Source of the DNA: Methanomassiliicoccales archaeon PtaU1.Bin124
Lineage (GTDB): Archaea; Thermoplasmatota; Thermoplasmata; Methanomassiliicoccales; UBA472
Direction of reading: 5' to 3'
Assembly (NCBI GenBank): GCA_002067865.1
Contig: MVRC01000012.1
Span: 1 to 64,000, forward strand
Length of the DNA stretch: 64,000 nucleotides
Shown here: positions 1-8,168 of the stretch, one piece after another
Layout: each line of letters begins with the position of its first letter
How positions within the stretch are numbered: position 1 is the stretch's first letter
The notes under the pieces: model-generated
Seen by the model: only the letters and a program-made list of their open reading frames with translations
Databases searched by the model: none
What the model was told of the DNA's origin: nothing
Program-made: the position numbers and the translations under genes

Positions 1-1
1 T

Positions 2-532
2 CGAAATGGCGACAAACAGGCCGGTGACGATGGAGCCCACAAGCACGCCGCCGAGGGTCTGGACAAGCTGAGGCAGCTTTCGGACATGTGCGTGGTGCTG
101 GAGAACGATGGACTGGCAAAGGCGGCCCCGCAGATGCAGTTCCGCAAGGCGTTCAGGGTGATGGACCAGGTGATGAACTTCATACCGGAGGAGATGAAGA
201 TGGTCCTCACGAAGGAATCGCTGAAGGACATCAAGGAGCACTTCCGCACCTGCCGTGAGTGCCGCTTGGGGGTGGGCATCGGGAAGGGCGTCTACGCCGA
301 ACGCCAGGCGTTGCAGGAGGCGTTCGAATCGCCCTGGTTCGACCACCGGCTGGAAGAATCGCCGGCATGTCTGGCACTGATCGCCACCGGTATTGGGATG
401 GAACATCTGGTGGAGCCGTTGCTTCAGGACCTGGCGAGCCGTATGCCGGCCACATCCGTCATATACACATCGCGCACCGACCCAGACCTGCAGGACCGGG
501 TCCAGGCCACCGTGCTGATCGGACTGAAGTGA
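2..532 (+). CDS. FtsZ/tubulin-like GTPase family protein, C-terminal part (5' end outside window)
   Basis: The frame is open from the left edge, so the gene starts before the window; the first ATG at 86 is probably internal. About 176 residues remain. They resemble the C-terminal subdomain of FtsZ-family proteins: a VVLENDGL stretch like the FtsZ IPNDKL loop, then an RKAFRVMDQVM helix, a DIKEHF segment, a GVGIGKGVYAERQALQEAF stretch like the FtsZ mGiG..RA..A region, and a final strand ending DLQDRVQATVLIGL. The GTP-binding N-terminal half cannot be seen. The match is remote, so it may be a divergent FtsZ or CetZ-like paralogue rather than the main division FtsZ. The gene converges on dphB with no gap. 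Confidence 0.55.
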   Translation, partial: RNGDKQAGDDGAHKHAAEGLDKLRQLSDMCVVLENDGLAKAAPQMQFRKAFRVMDQVMNFIPEEMKMVLTKESLKDIKEHFRTCRECRLGVGIGKGVYAERQALQEAFESPWFDHRLEESPACLALIATGIGMEHLVEPLLQDLASRMPATSVIYTSRTDPDLQDRVQATVLIGLK

Positions 533-1327
533 TCACTCTTCCTTGGCGATCTCCTTCGGAGCCCCGGCCAATGTGACCAGGGCCATGGCCTCCATGAAGT
601 GCAGTTTTCCCGGAATGACCAGTGTATGGAGCGGAGCGCCCATGTCGACCGAAACGATATCGTCAGGGTATCCTGCCAGAACCTTCTCGTCCCTGGCACC
701 CAACCTGGCGCAGGCGCATATGATGGTGTCGTCGGCGATCAGGCCGGAACCGGCCCTCTGTTCGGCGTCCATGAGCCAGCGCACCGCCTGCTGTGAGGTC
801 ATGTACCTGCCCTCCTCCTCCCTTATGTCCAGCAGCACCAGCGTATGCAACCCCCGCTGCTTGTTCTCCAGGATCCTCTCGTAAGGGCTGAGCGGGGTAT
901 ATCCCGGTTCGGGGAACGGCAGCGTGACCGTCCTGCCGAACTTGTACGGCTGGAGGCCCAGCGATGAGGGGGCGGCGGAGAATATGGACGTGCCATGGAT
1001 CAATCTGGTCTTGATCCCCGCCTCTTCCGCCCGTATGCGGATGTCCACATGGGTGGTGGCGGCCATGGTATCACCGGCGGTGACGAACGCCACCTTCTTC
1101 GATCCAGCGGCCTCGATCATCTGCTCCCCTTCCTCCACATCGACCCGGCGGAGGCGGATGACCTTCTTGCCGATGAGCGTCTCCAGGTCCTCGACCGAGG
1201 AATCGATGAGCTTCGACGTGTAGAACTCGCCGTAGACGGCATCACAGGAACGTAGCTCCTGCAGCGCCTTCAGGCTCATGTCCTGGGCAGACCCCAGCCC
1301 TAAACCAACAAATAGCAATTCTCCCAT
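533..1327 (-). CDS. dphB: Diphthine synthase (Dph5/DphB)
   Basis: A 264-residue protein of the tetrapyrrole-methylase fold. It opens with the SAM-site strand GELLFVGLGLGSAQDMSLKAL and contains the AFVTAGDTMAATTHVDIRIRAEE and LIHGTSIFSAAPSSLGLQPYKFG segments typical of diphthine synthase. In archaea this enzyme uses S-adenosylmethionine to methylate the modified histidine of elongation factor 2 in the second step of diphthamide synthesis. Length and motifs match the archaeal family. The start lies only 9 bases from the divergent trm5 start, so the two promoters must overlap the neighbouring coding regions or the two genes must share a very short control region. Confidence 0.95.
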   Translation of the reverse strand: MGELLFVGLGLGSAQDMSLKALQELRSCDAVYGEFYTSKLIDSSVEDLETLIGKKVIRLRRVDVEEGEQMIEAAGSKKVAFVTAGDTMAATTHVDIRIRAEEAGIKTRLIHGTSIFSAAPSSLGLQPYKFGRTVTLPFPEPGYTPLSPYERILENKQRGLHTLVLLDIREEEGRYMTSQQAVRWLMDAEQRAGSGLIADDTIICACARLGARDEKVLAGYPDDIVSVDMGAPLHTLVIPGKLHFMEAMALVTLAGAPKEIAKEE

Positions 1328-1336
1328 GGCAACACC

Positions 1337-2353
1337 GTGCGCTCCCTGTGCATAAGGGTACGAAAGAGTGAAGGGGAATCGACCCGAAAAAAGCTTCTAG
1401 ACGCGGGAGTGCTCGACGTCGGCCTTAAGGTCGGCAGGAACGAGGACTCTGTCCTTCTTCCGGTCACCAGCGTTCCCGAGGGCATGGATCTGCTGGCCTG
1501 CGAGGAGGATTTCGAGGAGCGCAGGCTGGGCGAGACCGATTACAAGAAGAAGGTCCAACTGCCAGATGAGCTGAGGGAGCTGTTGCCCACATCCTTCGAT
1601 ATCATCGGGGACATCGGTATCATCCGCCTGCCCGACGAGCTTGTGCCATATAGAAACGAGGTCGGCCGGGCTTTGAAGGAGGTATTCCCCAGGCTCCGCA
1701 CGGTCGCTCTTGACGCAGGGGTCAAGGGAGAATACCGGGTGAGGGACCTGGAAGTTATCGCAGGGGACCCCGAGCTGGAGACGGTCCACCTCGAGTATGG
1801 GCTCAGGCTTTACATCGACCCCAGCAAGGCGTACTTCAATCCCCGTTTGGCCAACGAACGCAAACGCGTGGCATCGCTGGTCCAACCTGGAGAGTTCGTG
1901 GTCGATATGTTCGCCGGCGTCGGGCCGTTCGCCCTGATGATAGCGAAATACTCCCAGGCTCAGGCTGTGGCGGCGATCGACATCAACCATGATGCCGTGG
2001 AACTGATGAGGCGGAACATTGCCACCAATCACATCACCAACGTCCACCCCATCGAGGGGGATTCCCGCCAGGCCGTGTTCGATCTGCCCTGCTCCGACCG
2101 TTTGGTGATGAACCTACCGCATACCGCCAGGGAGTTCTTCGCAGACGCCCTTACCCGATTGAATTTCAACGGCACCATGCACCTCTATCACATATGCGAG
2201 CGGGATGAGATCGGCCAGGTCATCGACGGACTGATCACTGAGGCGTTGGGCATGGGGGTGGTGGTCAAGGTCGAGTCGCTGCTGGAGCTGAAGACCTACT
2301 CGCCGACCGCCAGCGTCTACGCCATCGACCTAAGGCTTGTTGCCTGGGCATAA
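1337..2353 (+). CDS. trm5: tRNA (guanine37-N1)-methyltransferase Trm5
   Basis: A 338-residue protein with a GTG start. The N-terminal D1/D2 region spans roughly residues 1-150. The class I Rossmann methyltransferase follows, with EFVVDMFAGVGPFALMIAK (SAM motif I, about 187-205), AIDINHDAVELMRRNI (motif II) and the diagnostic NLPHTA catalytic loop near 259. Archaeal Trm5 methylates G37 next to the anticodon to prevent frameshifting. The length fits Trm5b or the long archaeal form. No clear ribosome-binding site precedes the GTG, and a downstream start cannot be excluded. Its 3' end overlaps the convergent gene at 2330 by 24 bases. Confidence 0.92.
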   Translation: MRSLCIRVRKSEGESTRKKLLDAGVLDVGLKVGRNEDSVLLPVTSVPEGMDLLACEEDFEERRLGETDYKKKVQLPDELRELLPTSFDIIGDIGIIRLPDELVPYRNEVGRALKEVFPRLRTVALDAGVKGEYRVRDLEVIAGDPELETVHLEYGLRLYIDPSKAYFNPRLANERKRVASLVQPGEFVVDMFAGVGPFALMIAKYSQAQAVAAIDINHDAVELMRRNIATNHITNVHPIEGDSRQAVFDLPCSDRLVMNLPHTAREFFADALTRLNFNGTMHLYHICERDEIGQVIDGLITEALGMGVVVKVESLLELKTYSPTASVYAIDLRLVAWA

Positions 2354-2821
2354 TGTGATGCCCTTCTGGCCCTGATAATTCCCGCTGCGCTTCTCGTAGG
2401 TCATGTCGACCGGGCTGTGCATGTACTCGAAGACGATCTGCACGAAACGGGAGCCGATCGGTATCTCCACTGGCAAGGACGAGGCGTTGAATCCCATGAA
2501 CGTGAGGGTGCCATGGAAGCCAGCATCGACCTTGCCCAGACCTACCAGCAACCCTTTCCTGATCCAGCTGGTCCTGGTCCACAGCTGGGCTGCGACGTCA
2601 TCAGGCAGCTCGACCCTTTCGATCGTGCTGATGTAGAACATGGACTGGGGCGGGATCGTGGCGGTACCTTCCTTCTGCGTCACGTCTGTCGTGGCCAGCC
2701 GAACCTCGGCCACTCTCAGGTCGTATCCGTTCGGAGTAAGCCCCTGCTCGGAAAAATCGACGATGCGAAGTTTACCTATCTCCATCATGCTCAGCAGTTC
2801 ATGGTCAGGGACCAGGCACAT
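2330..2821 (-). CDS. dUTPase / dCTP deaminase family protein
   Basis: A 163-residue protein of the trimeric dCTP deaminase/dUTPase fold. The N-terminus contains LTPNGYDLRV. The active-site region reads WTRTSWIRKGLLV (usually RSSxxRxGL), followed by GKVDAGFHGTLTFMGFN, and the protein ends with the family signature YQGQKGI. In dCTP deaminases the catalytic glutamate sits in the stretch aligned with TLTFMGFN. Here that position appears to be methionine, so deamination is doubtful and dUTP hydrolysis is the likelier activity. The enzyme would keep uracil out of DNA or supply dUMP. The gene overlaps the end of trm5. Confidence 0.8.
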   Translation of the reverse strand: MCLVPDHELLSMMEIGKLRIVDFSEQGLTPNGYDLRVAEVRLATTDVTQKEGTATIPPQSMFYISTIERVELPDDVAAQLWTRTSWIRKGLLVGLGKVDAGFHGTLTFMGFNASSLPVEIPIGSRFVQIVFEYMHSPVDMTYEKRSGNYQGQKGITLCPGNKP

Positions 2822-2927
2822 GACCCTGGAAATGGCGGGCTAGGGTATTATCCTTAGGGTCAGGAAGTTTTCTCGCTCATAGAATTCGGGCAAAAGGATT
2901 ATTATCAGAAAAGATAAGGAAACAAGG

Positions 2928-4028
2928 ATGAGCCTCACGCCCGATCTCATCAGGGCGAACATGTCGTTGGAGGAGATCGAAACCCATGACCATGTGGCCC
3001 TGTTCTATGCCGATGATGACGAGCGGGACCGCCAGTCGGCCCGTCTATGCTCGATCGGATACGAGAGGGGGGAGCAGATCGTCCTGCTGGCGACACCGGA
3101 CGTGCTGGAGGGGCTGCGGCGGCATCTCACCATCCCGGGAAGGTCTTTGGCGGAACTGGAGGCGGGCGGCAACCTTCGTGCCGTTCTTTTCGACGAAGGG
3201 GAATCGTACGATGAGGAGAAGGCCCTCCTCTTGCTGGAGAAGCTGGTCCACGACGGGGTAGCAAAAGGGTTCCCAGCGGTCAGGATCATCACCTATGCTT
3301 CATCGCTGGCCCGATGGTGGGACATGAAGGCGCTGCTCCGCATCGAATCTTTGTGCAACGAGATCTTCGAAGAGACCGCGGCGGTCAGCGTGTGCTTGTG
3401 GCAGGCCAACGAACCGATGGTGATGTCTGTCGTGGCCCGCCATCCTTTCCTGGTGGTCCGGGGGTTCCTGTGCAGCAACTACTTCTACATGGCCCCGGCA
3501 GACGTGGCGAAGGACGAAAGGGCCATACCGGTAGGGCCGGCGTTCTTGGACCGGTTGTTGGACATACAAATGAACGAGCTTTCCCTGAAGCAGCAGGATG
3601 AACGGATGAAGGAGGTGAATTGTCGTCTGGCCGATGAGATGGAACAGCGGCAGAAGGTCGAATGGGCGCTGGTCCTGTCGGAGAACAATTATCGTAACGC
3701 TCTGAACGCCATGGCCGACATGGTGCACGTCATCGACAGGGAAGGGAAGGTGGTCCTGGCCAACCACGTCTTCATCGACAAGGTGAAGCAACTGGGCTAC
3801 CCTGGGAACGTGATCGGCGATAGGCTGAGCGATATGCTGCCATACCTTTGTCAGGAGAACCTGGAGGATAATGAACGGGTGTTCAACACCGGCTGTTCAT
3901 TGAAGAAGGAGGAGATGGTGCGAATCGCCGGGCACGACATCTGCATCGAGGTACGTAAGATACCGGTGATGAACGGTCCCTCGGCGTACAACGTTCTGAC
4001 CATAGCGCGAGAAGTGGAACAGCGTTGA
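2928..4028 (+). CDS. MEDS-domain plus PAS-domain sensory protein without output domain
   Basis: A 366-residue soluble protein. Residues about 15-190 look like a MEDS (methanogen/methylotroph DcmR sensory) domain, with HDHVALFYADDDERDRQSARLCSIGYERGEQIVLLA at its start. A helical, probably coiled-coil linker follows (about 205-245, NELSLKQQDERMKEVNCRLADEMEQRQKVEWAL). The C-terminal PAS domain (about 250-366) includes ALNAMADMVHVIDREGKVVLANHVFIDKVKQLG. No histidine kinase, HTH or cyclase follows, so it must signal through a partner or act as a ligand sensor only. The gene is monocistronic; a TATA-like AT-rich stretch lies just upstream (2890-2915) and ACAAGG precedes the ATG. Confidence 0.8.
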   Translation: MSLTPDLIRANMSLEEIETHDHVALFYADDDERDRQSARLCSIGYERGEQIVLLATPDVLEGLRRHLTIPGRSLAELEAGGNLRAVLFDEGESYDEEKALLLLEKLVHDGVAKGFPAVRIITYASSLARWWDMKALLRIESLCNEIFEETAAVSVCLWQANEPMVMSVVARHPFLVVRGFLCSNYFYMAPADVAKDERAIPVGPAFLDRLLDIQMNELSLKQQDERMKEVNCRLADEMEQRQKVEWALVLSENNYRNALNAMADMVHVIDREGKVVLANHVFIDKVKQLGYPGNVIGDRLSDMLPYLCQENLEDNERVFNTGCSLKKEEMVRIAGHDICIEVRKIPVMNGPSAYNVLTIAREVEQR

Positions 4029-4112
4029 TGGGGAGGAATCCCCCTCCACAGTTTTACTGGCTAGGCAAATGATGTTCTGTCGCCCACTCCTCCCCCGGGC
4101 ATCGAAAAGTGA

Positions 4113-4119
4113 TTTATAT
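4113..4119 (+). promoter_or_regulatory. TATA box of the corrinoid uptake/salvage operon
   Basis: TTTATAT in an otherwise GC-rich stretch, about 20 bases before the perfect dyad at 4134. Expected archaeal spacing puts the transcription start at about 4138-4142, inside the dyad. Confidence 0.55.
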
Positions 4120-4133
4120 GATGACGCTGTTTA

Positions 4134-4154
4134 AGTTGGATGATATATCCAACT
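4134..4154. promoter_or_regulatory. Candidate operator 1 of the corrinoid operon (perfect 8+5+8 dyad)
   Basis: AGTTGGAT-N5-ATCCAACT with spacer GATAT. This 21-bp site is identical to the one before the peptide gene (50975-50995) and has the same arms as the one before cobT (12827-12847). It overlaps the predicted transcription start, which suits a repressor. Confidence 0.8.
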
Positions 4155-4167
4155 GACACATATATTC

Positions 4168-4188
4168 GGTGGGATATACCATCCAATG
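4168..4188. promoter_or_regulatory. Candidate operator 2 of the corrinoid operon (degenerate copy)
   Basis: GGTGGGAT-N5-ATCCAATG matches 12 of the 16 arm positions of the perfect dyad. It ends 12 bases before the btuF ATG at 4201, the same distance as the single sites before cobT (12) and the peptide gene (13). Two sites may allow cooperative repression of the operon. Confidence 0.55.
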
Positions 4189-4200
4189 GGGAGGACTGAA

Positions 4201-5226
4201 ATGGAAAGCAAGGGAAAGGCGCTGGCGGCAATAGCCGTCGTTGCTCTGCTGCTGATCGCAGGAATGTGGGTGCTGCTCGGGAGCGGCAAGAAGGATACAT
4301 CCGTAACGTTGACTGATGCCATGGGCCGTGAGGTCACAGTGGCCACCAAACCTGATTCGGTCGTCTCCTGCTCCCCCGCCATCACTGAAATGATCTACTC
4401 CTTTGGAGCCGGTGACATCCTCCTTGGGTGCACTTCATACTGTGACTATCCCTCTCAGGTCGTCTCCGCCAAGGAGAATGGAACTGTAAAGGTCATTGGT
4501 AACTTCTATACCAACCTCAACACTGAGATGATCATAGGTCTCTCCCCCGATATCGTGTTCATGGAGGAGTCGGTCGAGAACAGCATCCAGCAGATATCCA
4601 AGCTGGATGATGCCGGGATCAAGGTCGTGGTTCTGAAGACTGCCAGCGGTTTCGAGGCCATCAACGACAACTTCGACCTCATGGGCAAGGCCCTCCACCT
4701 CGAATCCAAGGCTAGCCAGCTCTCCCAGAACATGGATCTCAAGCTGAAGTCCGTGGCTACCAAGGTGGCCGGGGAGACCGTCAAGCCCTCCGTCATGATC
4801 GCGGTATACTGGAACAGCAACTCCATATGGGTGGCCGGTAATGGGACCTCCATCGACGAGATCCTGGCCAGCGCAGGTGGGAACAACGCGTTCCACAGCA
4901 GTAACTCATATGATCAGGTGAACGCCGAGGACATCCTCGCCGCCGACCCCGATATCATCGTCCTGTGCGGCATGGCGCTCGGGAACGCCGATGTTGCCCT
5001 GAGCCAGTTGCAGAACGACCCGGTGCTGAAGGATCTTAATGCAGTAAAGAACGGCAAGGTGTACGTCCTCCTGGACCAGTCCGAGAACACCCTCGTAAGG
5101 CAGGGTGAGCGCATGGTCGAAGGCGCCTATCTCTTGGCCATGATCATGTATCCGGAGCTGTTCACCAAGACGCTGCCGAAGACGCTCTACGATGACTATA
5201 AGAGCTACCTACCCAGCACATGGTGA
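4201..5226 (+). CDS. btuF: Corrinoid ABC transporter substrate-binding protein (BtuF-like)
   Basis: A 341-residue type III periplasmic-binding protein. The start at 4201 is preferred because GGGGAGGACTGA sits just before it; the ATG at 4186 lies inside the second operator. Residues 7-27 form a membrane anchor, with no lipobox cysteine seen. The binding domain follows, with TDAMGREVTV, SCSPAITEMIYSFGAGDILLGCTSYCDYP and SPDIVFME, all typical of BtuF/FecB-like proteins. Its position ahead of btuC, btuD and cobinamide-salvage genes argues for cobamide or cobinamide as the ligand rather than a siderophore. First gene of the operon; controlled by the dyads at 4134 and 4168. Confidence 0.9.
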   Translation: MESKGKALAAIAVVALLLIAGMWVLLGSGKKDTSVTLTDAMGREVTVATKPDSVVSCSPAITEMIYSFGAGDILLGCTSYCDYPSQVVSAKENGTVKVIGNFYTNLNTEMIIGLSPDIVFMEESVENSIQQISKLDDAGIKVVVLKTASGFEAINDNFDLMGKALHLESKASQLSQNMDLKLKSVATKVAGETVKPSVMIAVYWNSNSIWVAGNGTSIDEILASAGGNNAFHSSNSYDQVNAEDILAADPDIIVLCGMALGNADVALSQLQNDPVLKDLNAVKNGKVYVLLDQSENTLVRQGERMVEGAYLLAMIMYPELFTKTLPKTLYDDYKSYLPSTW

Positions 5227-5243
5227 GATCGGAGGCGTAAAGG

Positions 5244-6284
5244 TTGGAGCAATCCCACGTAGGGAGAACGAAATCGCGCCTATGGCTCATTCTGGGCCTG
5301 GGAACGGTTTCCCTTTTCATCCTTTTCCTCATATCACTCAGCGTAGGCTCGTATAACATGAGCTGGAGCGATGCGCTCCAGGCGTTCATCAACTCGGTGA
5401 TGATGGGGGGCGATACCTCCGCAATGAACACCCAGGAGAAGATCGTCTTCCTGGTGAGGTTCCCTCGATTCCTCGCCGCCATCGCCGTTGGCATAGGCCT
5501 GGCGATCGCAGGCGCCATCATGCAGGCCATCGTCAGGAACCCTCTGGTCGACCCGTATATCACCGGCGTCGCTTCTGGGGCTTCGTTCGGCGCCATCGCT
5601 CTCACTATGCTCGGTTTTGCCTCTGGGACGCTCGCCGTCTACCTTCTCCCGATGTCTGCTTTCATCGGGGCCATCTTGGCATTCATCATCACCATGTCCA
5701 TCTCCGAGGCCGCGGGCGGGAAGGCCATCGCGTTCGTCCTCAGCGGCGTGGTCGTTGCCTACGCCTTCTCCGCTTTCACCAACATCATCATCGTCAGCAA
5801 CCCGGACCAGCACAAGAGCATCATGTTCTGGATGTTCGGCAGCTTGGCATCGGCCGATCTGACCCAGGATGCCATAATGCTGATCGCCCTGTTCTTCATC
5901 GGGGCGGCGGCGCTGCTCTACGCCCGCGAGCTGAACGTCCTTCTCTTGGGGGATGAGCAGGCGAACCAGCTAGGCGTCAACTCCCGCCGGCTCAAGTTGA
6001 CCATGATGGTCTTGGCCTCGGTCATGACCGCCGTGTGCGTCGCATTCACCGGCGTCATCGCCTTCCTGGGCCTGCTGGTGCCTCATATCGCCCGCATCAT
6101 CGTGGGCAGCGACCATCGCTTGCTGCTTCCAGCGTCGATGATGATCGGCGCGAACTTCCTGCTCGTTACGGATATCGTCACCAAGATGAACGGAGACCTG
6201 CCCATCGGAGCGGTGATCTCGCTCATCGGCGCTCCGTTCTTCGGTTACCTGCTCATATCCCGGGGGAGGGACTATGGCTCCTGA
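5244..6284 (+). CDS. btuC: Corrinoid ABC transporter permease (BtuC-like)
   Basis: A 346-residue FecCD/BtuC-family permease with about ten hydrophobic segments. Family landmarks are VRFPRFLAAIAVGIGLAIAGAIMQAIVRNPLVDPYITGVASGASFGA near the N-terminus and FTGVIAFLGLLVPHIARIIVGSDHRLLLP plus GDLPIGAVISLIGAPFFGYLL near the C-terminus. The start is TTG at 5244, with GGAGG at 5231-5235 as ribosome-binding site. It forms the membrane channel with BtuF and the ATPase BtuD. The last 11 bases overlap btuD. Confidence 0.93.
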   Translation: MEQSHVGRTKSRLWLILGLGTVSLFILFLISLSVGSYNMSWSDALQAFINSVMMGGDTSAMNTQEKIVFLVRFPRFLAAIAVGIGLAIAGAIMQAIVRNPLVDPYITGVASGASFGAIALTMLGFASGTLAVYLLPMSAFIGAILAFIITMSISEAAGGKAIAFVLSGVVVAYAFSAFTNIIIVSNPDQHKSIMFWMFGSLASADLTQDAIMLIALFFIGAAALLYARELNVLLLGDEQANQLGVNSRRLKLTMMVLASVMTAVCVAFTGVIAFLGLLVPHIARIIVGSDHRLLLPASMMIGANFLLVTDIVTKMNGDLPIGAVISLIGAPFFGYLLISRGRDYGS

Positions 6285-7059
6285 TGCGATGGTTACGATC
6301 TCAGACGTCCATTTCACCTACGGGGGAAAGGAGACGCTCAAGGGGATAACCTTTGATGCCAGGGCAGGCGAGTTCATCGGCCTGATCGGTCCGAACGGTT
6401 CCGGGAAGACGACTCTGATGCGCTGCATCAATTCCATGCTGCGGCCTCAGAAGGGAACGATCATAGTCGATGGGAAGGATGTGTCGAAGCTGAAGGTGAA
6501 GGAGGTGGCCCGCATCTGCGCCAACGTCCCGGCCGACTGCAACGAGGACTTCAACCTCTCCGTGCAGGAGCTGGTGTTCCTTGGCAGATACCCGCATGTG
6601 GACGGGATGTGGTGGGAGAGCAAGAGGGACGAGTCCGTGGTCAAGGAGACCATGCACAAGTTCGAGCTGGACAACCTCGCCGGCAGGAAGCTGTCCGAGC
6701 TGAGCAGCGGGGAGAAGGCCAGGGCTTTGCTGGCCAAGGCCGTGGTGCAGGCCCCCAAGGTGCTGTTGGCGGATGAGCCTAGCGCCCACCTGGACCTCAG
6801 ATATCAGCTGGAGGTCATGGAGCGGCTACGGGAACTGTCTCGGCAGGGGGTATGCGTCATCACCGTGTCGCATGACATGAACCTCACTTCGAAATATTGT
6901 GACAGGGTGCTGATGCTGGACCAGGGGAACATAGCGGCGATGGGCCGTCCCTCGGAGGTCATCACCGCGGAACGGATCAGGGACGTTTATGGGGTGGAGG
7001 TCTCGGTCTTCAGGGACGGGGACGAGATATTCGCCATCCCGCGCAAGGCGATAAGGTGA
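6274..7059 (+). CDS. btuD: Corrinoid ABC transporter ATP-binding protein (BtuD-like)
   Basis: A 261-residue ABC ATPase. It has Walker A GPNGSGKT (about residues 37-44), the signature loop LSSGEKARALLAKA (S in place of the usual second-position G), Walker B VLLADEPSAHLD and H-loop VSHDMN. It powers the BtuC channel for corrinoid uptake. GGGGGAGGG lies just before the ATG at 6274, so the start overlapping btuC is preferred over the later ATG at 6289. It is translationally coupled to btuC and followed 4 bases later by cobD. Confidence 0.93.
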   Translation: MAPDAMVTISDVHFTYGGKETLKGITFDARAGEFIGLIGPNGSGKTTLMRCINSMLRPQKGTIIVDGKDVSKLKVKEVARICANVPADCNEDFNLSVQELVFLGRYPHVDGMWWESKRDESVVKETMHKFELDNLAGRKLSELSSGEKARALLAKAVVQAPKVLLADEPSAHLDLRYQLEVMERLRELSRQGVCVITVSHDMNLTSKYCDRVLMLDQGNIAAMGRPSEVITAERIRDVYGVEVSVFRDGDEIFAIPRKAIR

Positions 7060-7063
7060 GCAA

Positions 7064-8167
7064 TTGGACCCGAACGAGCTAGCCAGGATCGAAGTGCAGA
7101 GATCGGCCCGCCCGGTCCACGGCGGACTGGGATGGAAATATCCCGGAGTGGAGGACTTCAGTTCCAACCTCAACCCGTATGGCCCCCCCGCACAGCTGGC
7201 CCAGTACATCGACGAGGCCCGCGACAGGCTCATCTGGTATCCCGACGACCATTCCACGGAGTTCCGCAATGCCATATGCTCCCGGCTCGGGGTTGCCCCG
7301 GACCAGGTGATAGCAGGGGCGGGCAGCGCCGAGCTGATCAGGCTTTTCCCCGAGACGTTCCTGGACCGGGGGGACAAGGTGCTGATGCCCCGTCCCACCT
7401 TCGCTGAATATGGCTATGGCTGCCGTCTGCGCGGAGCTGAAGTGATCGAAGTGCCGCTCAGGGAGGACAACGACCTCAGGATCGATCTGACAGAGATGAT
7501 GTCCCGCCTGCAGGGATGCAAGGCGGCCTACATCTGCAATCCCAATAACCCCACTGGCAGGGTGCTTTCCCGGAAGGAGGTGCTGGAGTTCGCCTCGGAA
7601 TGCGAGCGGCGCAAGGCGCTGCTCTTCCTGGACGAGACGCTGCTGGAGCTGGTCCCGGGCTCGAAGGACATCACCTGCATCGCCGAGGTCGGTTCCAGGG
7701 ACAACATCTTCCTCATCCGCTCCCTGACGAAATGCTTCGCCATGCCTGGCATGCGCATCGGCTATGGCATAGGGAACGACCGGATCGTTCGCCTTATGGA
7801 CTCGGCCAGGCTCTCCTGGAACCTGGGGCAGCTGGAGCAGCACGTGGGCGCCAAGCTGCTCACCGATTGCTATGGTCACATCTCCAAGGCGGCCGAGATG
7901 ATGGGAAAGGAGAGGTCCAGGATGGCCAAGGAGATATCGGCGACTGGCCTGGTGAACATCCGTGAGCCAGACTCGTTCTTCTTCTTTGGCAGGTGCAACG
8001 GCCGTACCGGCCTCGAAATGCAGGAGGAGCTGCTGGGCCAGAATGTGCTGGTGAGGGACTGCGCGTCCTTCGGGCATCCTTTCGAGCACTATGTGCGCTT
8101 CTCAGTGAAGACGCCCGAGCGCAATTCCTCGCTGATCGAGGCGTTCAGGAGAGCGGGAGGCGTATGA
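7064..8167 (+). CDS. cobD: L-threonine-O-3-phosphate decarboxylase (CobD-like)
   Basis: A 367-residue fold-type I PLP enzyme of the HisC/CobD group. It shows FSSNLNPYGPP near residue 30, YICNPNNPTGRVLS, FLDETLLELVPG, and the PLP-lysine stretch RSLTKCFAMPGMRIGYG. CobD makes (R)-1-amino-2-propanol phosphate, the aminopropanol arm of cobamides. HisC also has this fold, but a dedicated hisC lies at 27669-28724 and this copy sits between btuD and cbiB, which supports CobD. The start is TTG at 7064 after AAGGTGAGCAA. No CobD/PduX-type kinase for threonine is present in the window. Confidence 0.88.
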   Translation: MDPNELARIEVQRSARPVHGGLGWKYPGVEDFSSNLNPYGPPAQLAQYIDEARDRLIWYPDDHSTEFRNAICSRLGVAPDQVIAGAGSAELIRLFPETFLDRGDKVLMPRPTFAEYGYGCRLRGAEVIEVPLREDNDLRIDLTEMMSRLQGCKAAYICNPNNPTGRVLSRKEVLEFASECERRKALLFLDETLLELVPGSKDITCIAEVGSRDNIFLIRSLTKCFAMPGMRIGYGIGNDRIVRLMDSARLSWNLGQLEQHVGAKLLTDCYGHISKAAEMMGKERSRMAKEISATGLVNIREPDSFFFFGRCNGRTGLEMQEELLGQNVLVRDCASFGHPFEHYVRFSVKTPERNSSLIEAFRRAGGV

Positions 8168-8168
8168 A

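Noticed and set aside
4029-4200. Cobalamin riboswitch before btuF
   Set aside because: No conserved B12-box was seen and the predicted leader is too short for one; DNA dyads explain control better.
5334-5813. Long opposite-strand frames such as this one in btuC
   Set aside because: High GC creates long antisense frames throughout the window. They are rich in Arg, His, Asp and Gly, have no ribosome-binding sites and no domain resemblance.
7064-8167. cobD as a second hisC
   Set aside because: A dedicated hisC sits in the histidine operon, and this copy lies between btuD and cbiB where threonine-phosphate decarboxylase is expected.
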